This document shows, one piece after another, positions 1 through 14,200 of a stretch of DNA of 64,000 bases. The translations under genes were made by a program, and so were the position numbers. The stretch is from Cucumis sativus (lineage: Eukaryota; Streptophyta; Magnoliopsida; Cucurbitales; Cucurbitaceae), in assembly GCF_000004075.3 (NCBI RefSeq), contig NC_026660.2:10788001-10852000 (forward strand), given 5' to 3'. The notes below the pieces were generated by a model. That model did no database searches. It had not been told where the DNA came from and saw only the letters and a program-made list of their open reading frames with translations. The stretch's first letter is position 1, and every line of letters starts with the position of its first letter.

Positions 1-1006
1 ATGTTCTTGATATCCGATCCAAAGTATTCACCTGACCAAGTATAACTTGACTACAAACAAACTAAACTTTTTTTGGAACCTTAATCATACAATCAAAGAC
101 ATTCTCTAGTGGGAGAGAGATAACATGTGGTGAAAGTAGGATTCACAAGAGAAGCCTTCTAAAGGGTGAAGACTCCAATAGCAAACCTTCTTTCTCCCAA
201 GCCCAAAAACAAATTCTCCTATCAAATATAGGAGAGAGAAAACCTCCGTTGCTCTGTCTTTATTGTTATTCTAGCTGGTCGTTTTGGTTGTGTATTTGTT
301 TCACAATTTTTGAATTTTGTATTTTTTTTTATATATTTTTTCTTTTTTGATAATTTTCATCACCTTTGGGAGTTTGTATACTCTGAGCATCTATTCCTTT
401 CCATTATATAAATGAATAGTTGTTTTTTGTTTGATAAAAGTAGCAACATATAATTTAAAATATTTTTGCATGTAGACAATCTAGGAATTTGGATGCTCGT
501 GACCTCATTAGGAAAATAATGTAGGAGAAATTGATATTTGAATTCTATTATACCTATCCAATGCTAGATATTTTCCAAACAAGAGCCCCTTTCGGATATA
601 AATGTTTGTTGTAGCATACAAATCTTACTCTCTGTTTTTTTTTTTCCATTTTAAATTGTTCTCATCAAGGCATGTAATTGACAATCGGTTAGGTACCCAA
701 TTGCAAGATAACACAAAGATAAAAATATCTTGCAATATTTAGAGATATTACAATAGAATACTAGTTTTCTTTGAGAGGGCTATTTCCCTCCCAAGTTCTA
801 TTACAGACAATGCCAACAAAAGGATCTCCCTCCCACAAACCCCAACTCCCTTTATTTATAACAACTCAGCCCTACCTAATTACTACCATGCACTTACTAA
901 TATCCTATTACGATTCCCAAGATATACCTTATTAGTTCCCTTACACAATCATTACAAAGTTCAATTTTATTTGCATATCTTGGACTAATTTGTCTCTTGA
1001 TTACAG
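1..1006. other. Probable POL2A intron or 5' region, no exon recognised
   Basis: No convincing coding exon is seen before the splice acceptor at 1001-1006. The stretch is AT-rich with transposon-like character. It holds a perfect 10-bp inverted repeat TTGCAAGATA / TATCTTGCAA at 701-710 and 726-735 with a 15-nt loop. The missing N-terminal POL2A exons are expected further upstream. Confidence 0.5.
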
Positions 1007-4000
1007 GGAACAAAAGCCACAAGATTTTCTAGAATGCATTATTGATCTTCGAGAGTATGACGTTCCTTATCATGTCCGCTTTGCTATTGATCATGGTGAT
1101 TTCTCATTTTATTTAGTTCGATAAGTATTAATACATCTCTAAAGTGATTTCTTCATTTTCTGCTTTTGACACAAATCGATTTGACAGATTTACGCTGTGG
1201 ACAATGGTACGATGTTAGTGTTTCAAGTACTGGTGTTACATTGGAGAAGAGAAAAGATCTTCTGCAACGTGCTGAAGTTCACATATGTGCATTTGATATT
1301 GAAACCACAAAGCTACCATTGAAATTCCCAGATGCTGAATATGATATGATAATGATGATTTCCTATATGGTTGATGGAAATGGGTACTTGATTATCAATA
1401 GAGAGGTATTGTGTGTAATATCATCCTGACTCCTATGCTGTGGGGAGGATGATAAACTCTTGAAGGCAATTTGTTCAATGCATTTTACTTATAACCAATT
1501 TGGCTTGATTATGCTCATTTTTTTTTGTTATTTGTATAATACTCACTTTAGTTCGACGGATCTACCAATTGGTTTAGCTCTCAGTTAAAACTCATGCAAA
1601 ATCCTGGCTGATGTAATTTTCATGATTCTAGAAGTGTGGGTACCTTAAATAATGATGGATTGACATGATGTCCATTTTAGAAATAATCCTGCATTGATAA
1701 CTTATATAAAATTGGTTTTCCCTATTGCTTGAGGACTAAATGACCAGAATGGCTTATTGGCATGTAAATGTTGTGTTTTCTCTGTAGTTCTGTTAATTAT
1801 TTTGAGATTTTACCACACACTTCGATTGTTATCGTTAATCTACTAGAGATCTACAAGTTATAAAATCATTTATTTTTCGTGTATCTATTAAGGTTCATTA
1901 AGGAAAATTAAAATGAAGGTTCTACTAGTTAGTTAATTTTGCTGATATTTACTTTAATTTTGCTTTCGTATTCAAAACAATAATCATGGTGATTTCTTAC
2001 CCACAGTGTGTTGGAGAAGATATTGAGAATTTGGAGTACACTCCAAAACCAGAATTTGAAGGGTTCTTTAAAGTCACCAACGTGAAAAATGAGGTCAAGA
2101 TTCTGTTTCCATCAATAGTGCACTATGATGCACATCTACTTTAAGTTAGTCAGACTCTATCGTTACATTTTCAACAAAAAAAGTTAGTTGGACTCTATTT
2201 GGAATGACTTTTTGAGTGATTGATAGTATTTTTAACGCTCTATAATTAGAAAGTCATTTCAAACAGGCCCTTGGTTTGATATTTGTTTATTTGAATTCTT
2301 TTTTGCTCCCTATTGCAGTTAGAGCTTCTCAAACTGTGGTTTTCCCATATGCGAGAGGTGAAACCTGGAATTTATGTCACTTACAATGGTGATTTTTTTG
2401 ACTGGCCATTCATTGAAACCAGAGCAGCTTATCATGGCTTTAAGATGAGTGATGTATGTCTGTTATTTTTATTAAATTCCACCTTCATTGTAAAATGACT
2501 GTGCTATTCAATTATGTCCTCAAGGAGAATGCTTTGTAGTCTGTATTGCACTTTTTGAGAAAGTTTTCAAAGATATAACTTCATTTGTACAGTTCTGGAT
2601 ATACTTGGAAACTCCAAGTGTTGCCCATTATTTTCTGTACTTTTTGATATGAGGAATGCTTGCATGTTTTTATTCCAGAAATTTGGAGTTAAAACTCTTT
2701 ATATATGTTTCGAGTGCACATTGAACTTTCATGCTTATATGAGTGTTAAATTATTTTACGATTTATTATTTTGCTCAAAACATTGGGACATAAATTTTCC
2801 TAAAGATTTTCTTTTCCCTTTCACTTTGAGTTTGTAGGAAGTAGGATTTCAATGTGACAAGAATCAGGGGGAATGCCGTTCAAAATTTGCTTGTCATTTG
2901 GATTGCTTTGCTTGGGTAAAGCGTGATAGTTATCTACCTCAGGGTAGCCATGGTTTGAAGGTACAGAATTTAGATCAGTATTTCTTTGCTCATTTCAACT
3001 AGATCGTGAATTAATGGTTAATCATGGGTTGGGGGAATATTACTTTCTTAGGAAGTGGTTCCATAGAGCTGCATGGATTATGTCATCTACCCATCACTTT
3101 AAGACCTGCATGACTATAACATAGAACCTCCTTCTTTTCTCTTCTTTTCCCTATTTCACCCCCAATATCCTTCTATGGGTGTTGCTTGAATTACCAAGAA
3201 GTCAATAACATGAAAAGTGAGAATGTCAATACTGAAGTTCTCCTAGACTTTTCGTTTATGTTCGTACTGTATTAATGATTCAAATAGACGTATGAAAGAG
3301 TAAGCACAGAGAATAAAGAAAAAGAAAGTCTACCCAGATGCTGAGGTTGTGTTGTTTTAAAGGTAATTAGGTTCCATCAACCTCAGCAAATGTGAAAATA
3401 AAAAATATAATTCTCTGCTAACAATACAGTTACAGCAAGAGGGTCCCTTATGTTTCTACTATATGCAATTTCATTTAGATATTTATCGTTTGAATCTTAT
3501 GGCAGGCTGTCACAAAAGCTAAATTGGGTTATGATCCTCTTGAAGTGAATCCTGAGGATATGGTGCGGTTTGCAATGGAAAAGCCTCAGGTAGAAAACAT
3601 GAGTTGTTTTCTGTTGTAATTATAATGTAATTAAGTCATCATGGTTCTGATATTGTGGTGGCTTCCTGTGCACAGAAAGAAAAAAGAAATGTGACTAAGT
3701 CCTGGATATTTAAATTGATACATAAAAATAACGCAAAATAGTCAAGGACTTTAACAATTGCTATCATAATGTGTTAGGCAATTGATTTAAGTTGTTCTTG
3801 TTCAAATTATTAGGTTTCTTTTCTAGGCCCGTTTGTATTCTTGAACTTTTTGCTATGAAATCTTGCTTTCTCATGCAGGGGCTAATGAATGCATGTTCAA
3901 TTCTAGTTCAAAGTGGGTATTTGACAACTAGTATGGTGGTTTTGTTTTGGCTATTGTTGCGTGGGTGATTTCCACTTTCAAATTAAATTGTTGTTATGTG

Positions 4001-5273
4001 GGTGAGCTTTGATTGTTCACACCAATTGAAACTATAATATAGTATTGTAAGCAAGGAAAGAAACAGACAGACCTCATTTGAGAAATTTGAACATCCATCC
4101 CTGAACAGTATAACACCCTGATAGACTGAAACTTAATTTGAAGATTATTAATCATATCAGAGTTTCATATTCTCTTTCTGTGGATAAGAAACAGATATAT
4201 TCAAGGAACAAAAGATAACAGCCTAAGGGCAAGAGATAAGAGGGCCCTCTCCAAGAAAAACTAAAGAATAAGGGCATTCCAATTGTTGAAAATCATAGAA
4301 AGGATGTAATTACAAAAGTGCTTGGTGTAATTCCTACTCCACCAAGAAGCTGTGTGTTGAAACACAATCCAAAAGAATCAAAAGAGTTATAGTTTTCTTA
4401 AAAAATTATGCTATTCCTCCCTTTCCAAATGCACCACAAAGAGGAACGGGTAGCACATCTCCGCATAATGTTACCCTTTGGACTAAAAATTCTGCTATTG
4501 AGCCCTTCAAGCATCCAGTTTAAAGATTTTGAACAACGTATTCCAAGCTTTCCTAGTAAAGATACAATGCAAAAATTAATGGTCCAATGTCTCCTTGTCT
4601 TTGAGACAAAGGCAGCACATCGAGGACTAAGCGCGGTGTACTGGAATTTTTTTTTTAAGTTTCTCATGAGTATTCAAACTTCTATAGGCAAGTGACCATA
4701 AGAAGAACTTTACCTCTTTCGGAATTTTAGTCTTCTGTTTAAAGAGTTCCATATCCTTTTAAGTACATTTCTGAATAGTGAATACATGTAACAGTTGACA
4801 TGAGAAGATTACTTCTTGCATTTATCACTAAAAATGTAAATTCCTCCTGGGAGTTTTATACTTTTGAGAACTTTTTGATGTTTTGACTTCTGGAAGGTCT
4901 AGAGTTGGACTTTCTTCAAGGCTGTCATTTGTCTCATATTTGGCTAGCCAATCTCTCATGTTATGTAATTACATTTTCGTATCTATCAACTCTACTTGGT
5001 AATGTTTGCTTATTTCCTAGAAGTTGGACTCTTGTGAGTTGGGAATTAAAATCTTTCTTTGTGTCTTCCTAATGGCCGTTTCCTTTGTCACTGAAAATGT
5101 TCTTGCAGATGATGGCTTCCTATTCTGTTTCAGATGCTGTTGCTACATACTACTTGTACATGACCTACGTTCATCCTTTCATATTTTCTTTAGCAACTAT
5201 TATTCCAATGTCACCAGATGAGGTGTTGCGCAAGGGAAGTGGGACACTTTGTGAAATGCTTCTAATGGTTCAG
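1007..5273 (+). other. POL2A: POL2A exons 1-7 in window: proofreading exonuclease region
   Basis: Exons: 1007-1095, 1188-1405, 2007-2093, 2319-2453, 2838-2960, 3506-3589, 5109-5273. Each is bounded by AG/GT. They encode the end of the N-terminal domain ([13 protein letters not shown]), the Exo I Asp and Glu ([18 protein letters not shown]), Exo II (NGDFFDWPF) and Exo III ([12 protein letters not shown]). The catalytic acidic residues are all kept, so proofreading should be active. The intron 3590-5108 holds a LINE fragment. Confidence 0.93.
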
Positions 5274-8200
5274 GTTGGCTTATCTTTTCACAGATATGCT
5301 TGTTCATCCTTTCTTTTCAAACCAATGATTCACTTTTATCTTCATTTTCTTTGGTAATTTTATATTTGCTGCAGGCTTACAAGGCTAATGTCGTGTGTCC
5401 TAACAAACATCAATCAGATCCAGAGAAGTTCTACAGCAACCGGCTTCTTGAAAGTGAGACTTACATTGGTGGTCACGTAGAATGCCTCGAGAGTGGTGTA
5501 TTTAGATCTGATCTTCCTACCAGTTTTAGGCTTGATCCATCTGCTTATGATGTATGCCACAGACATGCATCCCAACAAAGTTCTCACTTTTATTAATAAA
5601 GATACTTGTTTCCTTTTAAAAAGAAAAAACAAAACTAAGTTTCCTTGTTTATATATTTCCCTTACTCTTGAAAGTATTTAATTGACAATGGCGTTCCAAG
5701 ATCATTCATTACATTGTTTTTCTATACTTTTCAGCAATTGATAAACAATTTGGATAGAGATCTGCAATATGCCATACAAGTAGAAGGAAAGATGGAATTG
5801 GAGTCGGTGTCAAATTATAGCGATGTGAAGAATGCTATCATGGAAAAGGTGGCAATAACTTCTTTCTGATACCTTGGTTTATTTTATTGTATTACAAAAT
5901 TTTTAATGATTTTGTATATGCTAATCTAAACGTGATTATCATTATTGTTGGTTAATGATTAACAGCAGCATTGGAGTTTTCTTTTTTGGTAAATGCAACC
6001 TTGAAATTTTCTTTTGGAAATGTTGCCTAGAACACTTTCTATCAATGCGATTTCGTCAACATATCCAAAGATGCCATTTTTGACCATGCTGTTTTTTCTG
6101 TCTCCCTCTACTATCTGAAACACAGCTCATTAGATTGCGGGACGAGCCTGTACGCGAAGAGGGCCCTCTGATATATCACCTTGATGTGGCGGCGATGTAT
6201 CCTAATATTATTTTAACAAATAGACTTCAGGTGTGTTAAAAAAAATCTTTTCCTTTTGGTTAAGGCATACCACATATATCTAATCTTAAAGGAGAACTAC
6301 AAATTATACTTATTTAATCTCTGTTTTGAACTAAGTCTCTTTAGTTTGTATTTCACAAGTGTAGCAGTAATGGAGTTTTTGTTTTCAAATTTTGCAAAAA
6401 AGAGGATCATATTTTCAAAGCATAAGTGCAAATCTCTGGTCACTTCCTTTTTTTTTTTTATCTTTAGACTCGTGTGATATTTAGAGTATTTTTCTTTATT
6501 TGGGTGTTCTGTTTCCTTTTCTAAGAGTTTGTATCATTAAACATTTCTTTTACAAGAAACAAACTTTTCATTGATATTGTGGAAGGACAAATGCTCAAAA
6601 GATCCTAGTTTGTATCATTAAATGTTTTTCTGTCTTTCAATATAACAATGAAAATTTTGATTCTTGTTCAGAAAGAAAAACTGTAAGCCTGTTTAATCTA
6701 TTTCTTGAAAATTTCAACTTGCTGACTAGTGACTACTTCCATATTTTCAACACTTCTGCAAGCATTATGTAATTCTTGAGGTTATTGCTAGAAAGTTTGA
6801 GACCTTGTGTTTGATTATGTTGGGTAGCATTGTTTCATGAAAAGGGAATATTTGTTCTTAATTTTCTTTGTCAAATTATCTAGACTATATTAACTATTAC
6901 AAGCTCTTAAAAGTAAATTATCTTTTAAGGAGCACATATAATGACATGACTCCTTGCTCAATTCCCGCTGACATGATTACTTGTTTGACCAACATAGTTA
7001 CTTTTAATCAAATATACTAGGCGTTAGTTCCATACTCTGATGGCTGTGACAACTTATTTTTGTTTACTCCCAGCCATCATCAATAGTCACAGATGAGGTT
7101 TGTACTGCTTGTGATTTCAATCGTCCTGGGAAAACTTGCCTACGAAAACTTGAATGGGTTTGGCGTGGAGAGGTATTCATGGCTAAAAAAAGGTAATCCC
7201 TCTGTCCACTTAGGCCATTTACAATTTGTTATTTGTTCATGAAGTGACTTGCTGAAATTGTCTTATCACTTTTGACAAATTCAGTGACTATTATCATCTG
7301 AAGAAGCAAATTGAGTCTGAGTTTGTTGATAGTGGTAATGTTCGGTCGTCAAAATCATTTCTTGAACTTCCAAAGTTGGAGCAGCAAGCAAAGCTCAAAG
7401 ATCGTTTAAAGAAATACTGTCAGAAGGTTAGATCCTTATTTAATTGAATGTTTGAAAGCAACTTTTGACATATATTAATTCTGAGCTTTTCAGGCTTATA
7501 AACGAGTACTTGATAAGCCAGTCACTGAAGTTCGAGAAGCAGGGATTTGCATGAGAGAAAACTCTTTCTATATCGACACTGTTCGTAGGTACATGATTTG
7601 GATAAATTGGAAGTTAATACATTTCTTAGATAAAGTGTCCTTTTTTTAACAGTTCAAAGTATGATATTGTATAAAATGGTGTCATTTAAGGATTGTATTT
7701 GTTGGGCATGGCAGCAATAAAAAGGATAATTCCCTACCCACCACCACCACCACACACACACCAATTCATTTTTACTATGGTATTCGGTTGATGATCATGG
7801 GGACATCATACTCCTAATAACATAACAAATTACTTGCTAGTAATTCAACGAAGATATATGGGAGAGTCGAATTGAAGATAGGATCTGTTTTTTTCTTGCC
7901 AAATCAATTACATTTCAAATCTGAATTGCATCTTTTCAATATGTTCAAGTTTTCGAGATAGAAGGTATGAATACAAAGGGCTCAATAAAGTATGGAAGGG
8001 AAAATTAACCGAAGCTAAATCAAGCGGAAATTCAATCAAGATCCAGGAAGCCCAAGTACGGAAATTATTTTAACTTCTTGATCACCTTCTATGCTTTTAG
8101 TCTTCTTCTGTAATTAACATGTATTGTATTTCAATTTTCTCACTAATTCTTGCAGGACATGGTAGTTCTTTATGATTCTCTACAACTGGCTCATAAATGT

Positions 8201-11200
8201 ATCCTCAACTCCTTTTATGGATATGTGATGCGAAAGTAAGTTATTTATCTTACTTGAGACTTTATATCTTTCCCATTAGGGGAAGTTTAGTGTCGTAGAG
8301 TTATACTTTCTTTTTAAAATGATACTTTCCTTTTAGGGGAGCACGATGGTATTCGATGGAAATGGCTGGTGTAGTTACATATACAGGAGCGAAAATAATT
8401 CAGAATGCTCGTCTGTTAATTGAGAAAATTGGAAAACCACTGGAGTTGGACACTGATGGTATCTGGTGTGCTCTACCTGGATCGTTCCCAGAGAATTTTA
8501 CCTTCAAAACAAGGTATGAATTGATCCTTCACTAATCATATGTGTGCTCAAGCATTGACATAGCTAATATATATAAAATCAAATGCATGCCTATAACTAT
8601 GCTCTTGGTCCTACCATTATTTTTTATTTCTAATGATTGTCTAAAAATGATGACTATGTCATATATTATATGTATATATATTTCAGAGATTCGAAGAAGT
8701 TGACGATTTCATATCCATGTGTTATGCTTAATGTTGATGTGGCAAGGAACAACACGAATGATCAATACCAGGTAAATTTAGATTTCTTTACCTTTCTTGT
8801 ATGTCCATGTGTTTGCTGGCTCACCTGCATATCTTTCTCATATTAAGTATTTTGACAGACGCTTATAGATCCTGTGAAGAAAACATATAAAACACACAGC
8901 GAATGCTCAATTGAATTTGAAGTAGATGGACCATATAAGGTAATAGCCATTTGATTAAATTACTTTTGGATTCAAGATGTTCACATAGTTTATGGTTTAG
9001 GCAATGATCCTCCCTGCTTCCAAGGAAGAAGGCATTTTGATCAAGAAGAGATATGCTGTCTTCAATGATGATGGAACACTTGCGGAGCTAAAAGGCTTTG
9101 AGATCAAGCGTAGGGGGGAGTTAAAGCTCATCAAAGTTTTCCAGGTTTTTGTTTCTATTGTTTGGCTTCTATTCTTTGCTGGTCATCTCTTGTTAAATAA
9201 AGTCTATACTTCTGTGATCGATCCAAATCTTGTAATATAGCAGGAAGCTGGTTAAGTTCATCCAAATTACTTTTCTTTAATCTGATTAAAATATAAATGG
9301 TTGATTTGAGTATAATTGTCCAGACAAGCCTCTTTATTTTTTTTTGATAAGAAACATGTGTATTCATATAACAAAAAAGAACAACCTAAGGGCAAGGGAC
9401 AAGAGGGCCCTCCCCAGAAGAAACTAAAAAATGATGGCCTTCCAATTGTTGAATATCATTGAAAGACTATAATTACAAAAGTGTTTGGTGTAATTCGTAC
9501 TCCACCAAGAAGCTGTGTGTTGCAACACAGTCCAAAAAGAAACTAAGGATCTCATCCACAATCTCCTTCTCTGTGACAAGAGCCTTCCCATCGATACTGA
9601 CCAAAGAAGAGATAAGACTTTTACATTTACGAGTCGAAACCCATTTGTGGAAGAAGCTTGAGTTCTCCTCCCCCTCTCTAAGCCAATGAAGCTTTGATTT
9701 CTGAATCCATAATTTCTGTTCTTTAACAATCAAATCAAGCAGGGCCCCTCTACAAAGTTCTCTTTCTGCCGCATTTTCCTCATTGAAACAACTCGACTCT
9801 TCAAGTGAATCAAGAGAGTTAATCTTATCAATTAGCATCTATTTTTGGGAGAAGATGTTGCCAAATGTCTCCTTATTCCAACTCTTTAAGATGACTTTCA
9901 AGCCTTTTAACTTTTCCATGAAGGAAAATATAGGCCAGCCATCAACAACCAAACTGCCCCATCAGTTTTCAACGTTTTTTAGAAAAAGATGATGATCCAA
10001 CCAAACATTTTCAAATCTAAAAGGGGTAGGACCCCATGATTGCGCTCTCAGTTTCAAAAGAATCAGAAAGTGATCTGAGGTGGTACAAGGAAGTCTTTCC
10101 ATACTTACTTCTCTAAAGAACTCAACCCAAGGCTTGGATAGAAGAAATCTGTCGAGCTTTGAGGTAGCCGGCCTAATCCCCAAACGGGACCAAGAGAACC
10201 TACCATTTCGAAAGGGGATATCCACCATATCCAATTCCTCAATCAAGCTATTAAAGTGAATCATACTTCTAGTAGGACGAGCGTCGGAGCTCTTCTCATT
10301 TAACTATCTGACTACCTTGAAGTCACCCCCAACACACCAATTTTCGTTGCACAAACCATATAAACTAGAAAGTTCCCATCAAAATTGGTCTCTAAGTCTA
10401 TAAGAGGAAGGACCGTACACACCTGTGATCCAACCAAAGAAGCCAACATAAAACTTACAGTTTATAGAAACTAAGAACTGACCTTGAGTTGAGTCAACCA
10501 CCGTGATCGAGTCCTCTTTCCACAAAATAAGAATACCACTCGAAGAACCATAAGCCTCTAAAGTTGCCCAGCCAACAAACTGACTACTTCAAACTGACTT
10601 CACCAAATGTCAATCGATAGTACTAACTTCAGACTCTCGGAGAATAACCACATCTGGATTGAATTTCACAAGCAACTCTTTCACAACCGCTCTTTTGGGG
10701 CAAGCATTAAGACCCCATACATTCCAGGAGAGAATTAACATAGATCACCATTGGAGCCCGGGGGATTACTAACTTTTGTCGCTTGAGCTTCCCTTTTCCA
10801 ACTACCTAGCAGAGCTTTTACTTCTCTAGTGCGCTTCTTGTTGCTGATCGAGGAGGCCCCACCCTTTCTATGTGGTTTCCCTTTCCTAGTCACAGTCCGA
10901 ATGCATAAGTCATATTCGAGAAGAGCCGCTACCACTTCCTTGCTCAGCAGAAAAGGATTCTGTATAGAGGCTGCTGGTTCTAATTCTGTTACACTTTCAA
11001 TTTCAGTTTATCTCTTCAATGGGTAATGGAAGATCGGTGTTTTCTTCTAAAGCTATTAACTGAAGGCCCTCTTCCCTAACTCTTTCCGTGGAGCTTACAT
11101 CGCGGAAGAGTCTAACGGAAGAAAAATCAGAGATATGCTGCAAGTCTTCGACTTCAAGTGGGGAAAATTTATTTTTCAGAGATGAGGCTACCCGAACTGG

Positions 11201-14200
11201 AGATAGAAACGTCTGAAATTGGATCGATTTCATCATGGATGCGAATTGATGAAGACGTCAAGTTGAAGAGCCTACATTTTGTTTTGTGGAACAAATCACA
11301 CTTTTTTTGAAGAAAGGTCGAATCTCTTCTTTTTTCGCAAACTTAATTTTTGTGAGCTTGGGTAATTACTGGGGAGGGGGTGGTTTGCATGGGGAGCTTG
11401 AGAGCTTTCTCTAATAAAGATCCCAGGTTGAGTTTTAATGTGGGTGGGCTTTTGAGCACTTCATCCACAACAGTGCCTTTTCCTTTTAAATCAGTAAAGC
11501 CCACTTCCTTAGTCAAGCTCACTTCCTTGGTCAAGCCCACTTCATTGGTCAAGTCCAGTAGGGTTTGCTTGGACGGTAAGTTTAAATTAAGTCCTCCTTC
11601 AGTTTGCAGAAAAGGATGATAAATCTCAGCTTCTTCTGCTGCCATACTCACCGACCCATAGTTCTGAGAAGCATAAACTGACATCCTCGAATTCAATCTC
11701 TCCACGTGCCAAATATTAACCGGGTTCAGATCCGGGCCATTCGAGCCTATGAAAAATTTCTCAGCTTGTTCCAGCAAGAAGGATCCATGGATTCCAGCAA
11801 CTTTGTCAATAATAAGAGTGGGATCTTGGAAGGAAGCCACCTGCACAAGAAAAGAATTGGAACCATCTATCAATCAAATTCAGCTGGAATGAAGCCGCAA
11901 TAATTTCCTCTAACATTTATATTCACTTCCAAGCAGTTAACGAGACTCGAATTCTCTACCGCAAACTCAATGAAGCCTCCAAAATTATCACCGACCCTCT
12001 TAAACACCTCATCGTTCCATAAATGCAAGAGAAAATTCCTTAGTTTAATCTAGCCTCCATAAGAGGGAACAAGCGACATTCTCCCATGTTCTTTTGGATC
12101 CCATCTTTCCATTTTCAAGGTTAAAGGACCATAGGTAGCCCAACCCTTGTTCGTTGTGAGAAGTCTTGCTATCGTCTAATCAGGGCACTTGAGCAGGACT
12201 TTGTCAGCATGGAACAAATTGATAATAAAGGTATTTTGTATTTGAGCTTGAAGGACTTCCAAAATCCTCTGCGAATTATCATGGAGGTCATGTTTAGTGA
12301 CAACCAATGTATCCTCCCAACAAATTTTTCTAACTCGTTTTTCTCCTTTGCTTCTACCTTCTTCATCAGAATGACTAGGCATCACACTTGGAAATTTTCC
12401 ATGGTGAGAACTTCGCAGAGGGTGAAGAGGTTGAGATTGGTTTTCCGATCTGGTTCCAAAAGGAGGTTTGAGGATTGTTTTCTTCTCAGAATGAGGGGCC
12501 CCAGATTGGTCTTCAGCATTCAAAAAATGCACCAATAAACACCTGAATCGTTTCCAACCGTTTAAATCAATACCAGCAGGAACCACAATGTTTCCTTTTT
12601 TCCCCGACTTCAACACCTTTGAGATCTCAAGAAAACTTCCTCTCTTATTTGTCGTTTTTTGGATCCAGGTGAACCTCCACTGCATAATGTCTTTCGGAAA
12701 AATTTATGGGTTTACAAAACTTCCTCCAGAGAATCAACCAGCCAAACAAATAGAATTTCCTCTCCTAAAAGGGTATAAGACTTGTTCAGATTAGCTTCAG
12801 TTAAGCGAATCACCCTTCCTTTGCTATTCAAATCAAACTCACAAGAGAAGAATTTGTTTTCGATTTTGTCGAGGTCTGTCTTGGAGTCCCCATGGTCGTT
12901 CAATGAAGAGATAACTGGAGAAGGTAGGGCAATGAGGGTGGGGGATGGAGAGGAAAACGGAAAAGGTAGAGCAATGAGGATAGGGGATGGCGGAGGAAGG
13001 AAGACAAAGAGTCGGAAGCCATCAACACGAAGAACAGCAAGGGAACTCTCTCTCTCTCTCTCTACCTTTATGTGATCAAGCCTCTTTATTAAAAATAATA
13101 AGAGAGACTAATGCTCTAAGTACAAGAGAATTATATAGACACCAAAAGGGCTAAAACATATACAAACAATAACCAAATCAAACTCAACAATAACAACAAG
13201 CTAATCAAAATCCTCTAACCTGGAACCACAAATGAAATCTAGAATGTAAACTAGGTACAAACTAATTAAAACTGATGTCAAAAGGAACCCAAAGTAAGCT
13301 GACAACTTGCCCAAAACCATAAGCTTCAAGATGAGTGAAGAGGGAACATCAAGAGAACAACAACCAGCCTTGCTGAATCTTCCCACAATAACAACGAGCT
13401 AATCAAAATCTTCTAACCTAGAACCACAAATGAAATCTAGAATGTAAACTAGGTACAAAGTAATTAAAACTGATGTCAAAAGGACCCAAAGTAAGTTGAC
13501 AACTTGCTCAAAACCATAAGCTTTGAGATGAGTGAAGAGGGAACACCAAGAGAACAACAACCAGCCTTGCTGAATCTGCACTAAGATAAAACCACAACAT
13601 TGATAAAATTCAATAATTGTTCAATCCGTTGGAAACAGTTCGTAAGCTCAACTTCTTCTTTGATTCTTGGGAGAGTACTAGTTCCAAATTAAGTGTTTCA
13701 AGAGACTTGAATGCAATCTCTTTATCTGCAACCTTCAAACCGCATAAGTTTAGCTATACAAATTCCAATGCAACTGATTATTGAACCAAAAAAGTGACTA
13801 ACATTAGATCTCAAACAAAAAAGTTTCGCTAGTTTGCATTCATCTACTAGCGACTTTAAATGGACTGGAATATCGCAATGTTGACATTGAGAGGGGTTAA
13901 AAAGAGGTCTGTTTTCCAACATTCAATTCCTCTTCAATCTGAAGCAAATCATTGAGGCCATTTGGCTTCCCCAAATGATCAACTTCCTCACTCCTCACAC
14001 TAAAAGGAGAGTGAAAATCTAAATCACTTTTCTTTCTGGATGGAGGGTCCAGAGTTTGGCAAGAGGAGCCTCTAAAAAGTTTAACTTTTGAGGATGGTAA
14101 GGAAAAAACAAAATATTTAAAGTGTTGATGGCAGGAGCTCTGAGGGACTGATTCAGTTGAAAGAGAACGAACTTGAATCTGTGTACAATTTACCTCCAAA

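Noticed and set aside
475..523. Possible upstream POL2A exon (RNLDARDLIRKIM resembles part of the conserved N-terminal region)
   Set aside because: Runs into a stop without a usable donor and similarity is only a few residues.
4408..4695. 95-codon plus-strand open frame
   Set aside because: It is the complement of the LINE ORF2 C-terminal fragment.
11343..12903. Several 60-180 codon open frames on both strands as host genes
   Set aside because: Minus-strand frames are pieces of LINE ORF1; plus-strand ones are their shadows.
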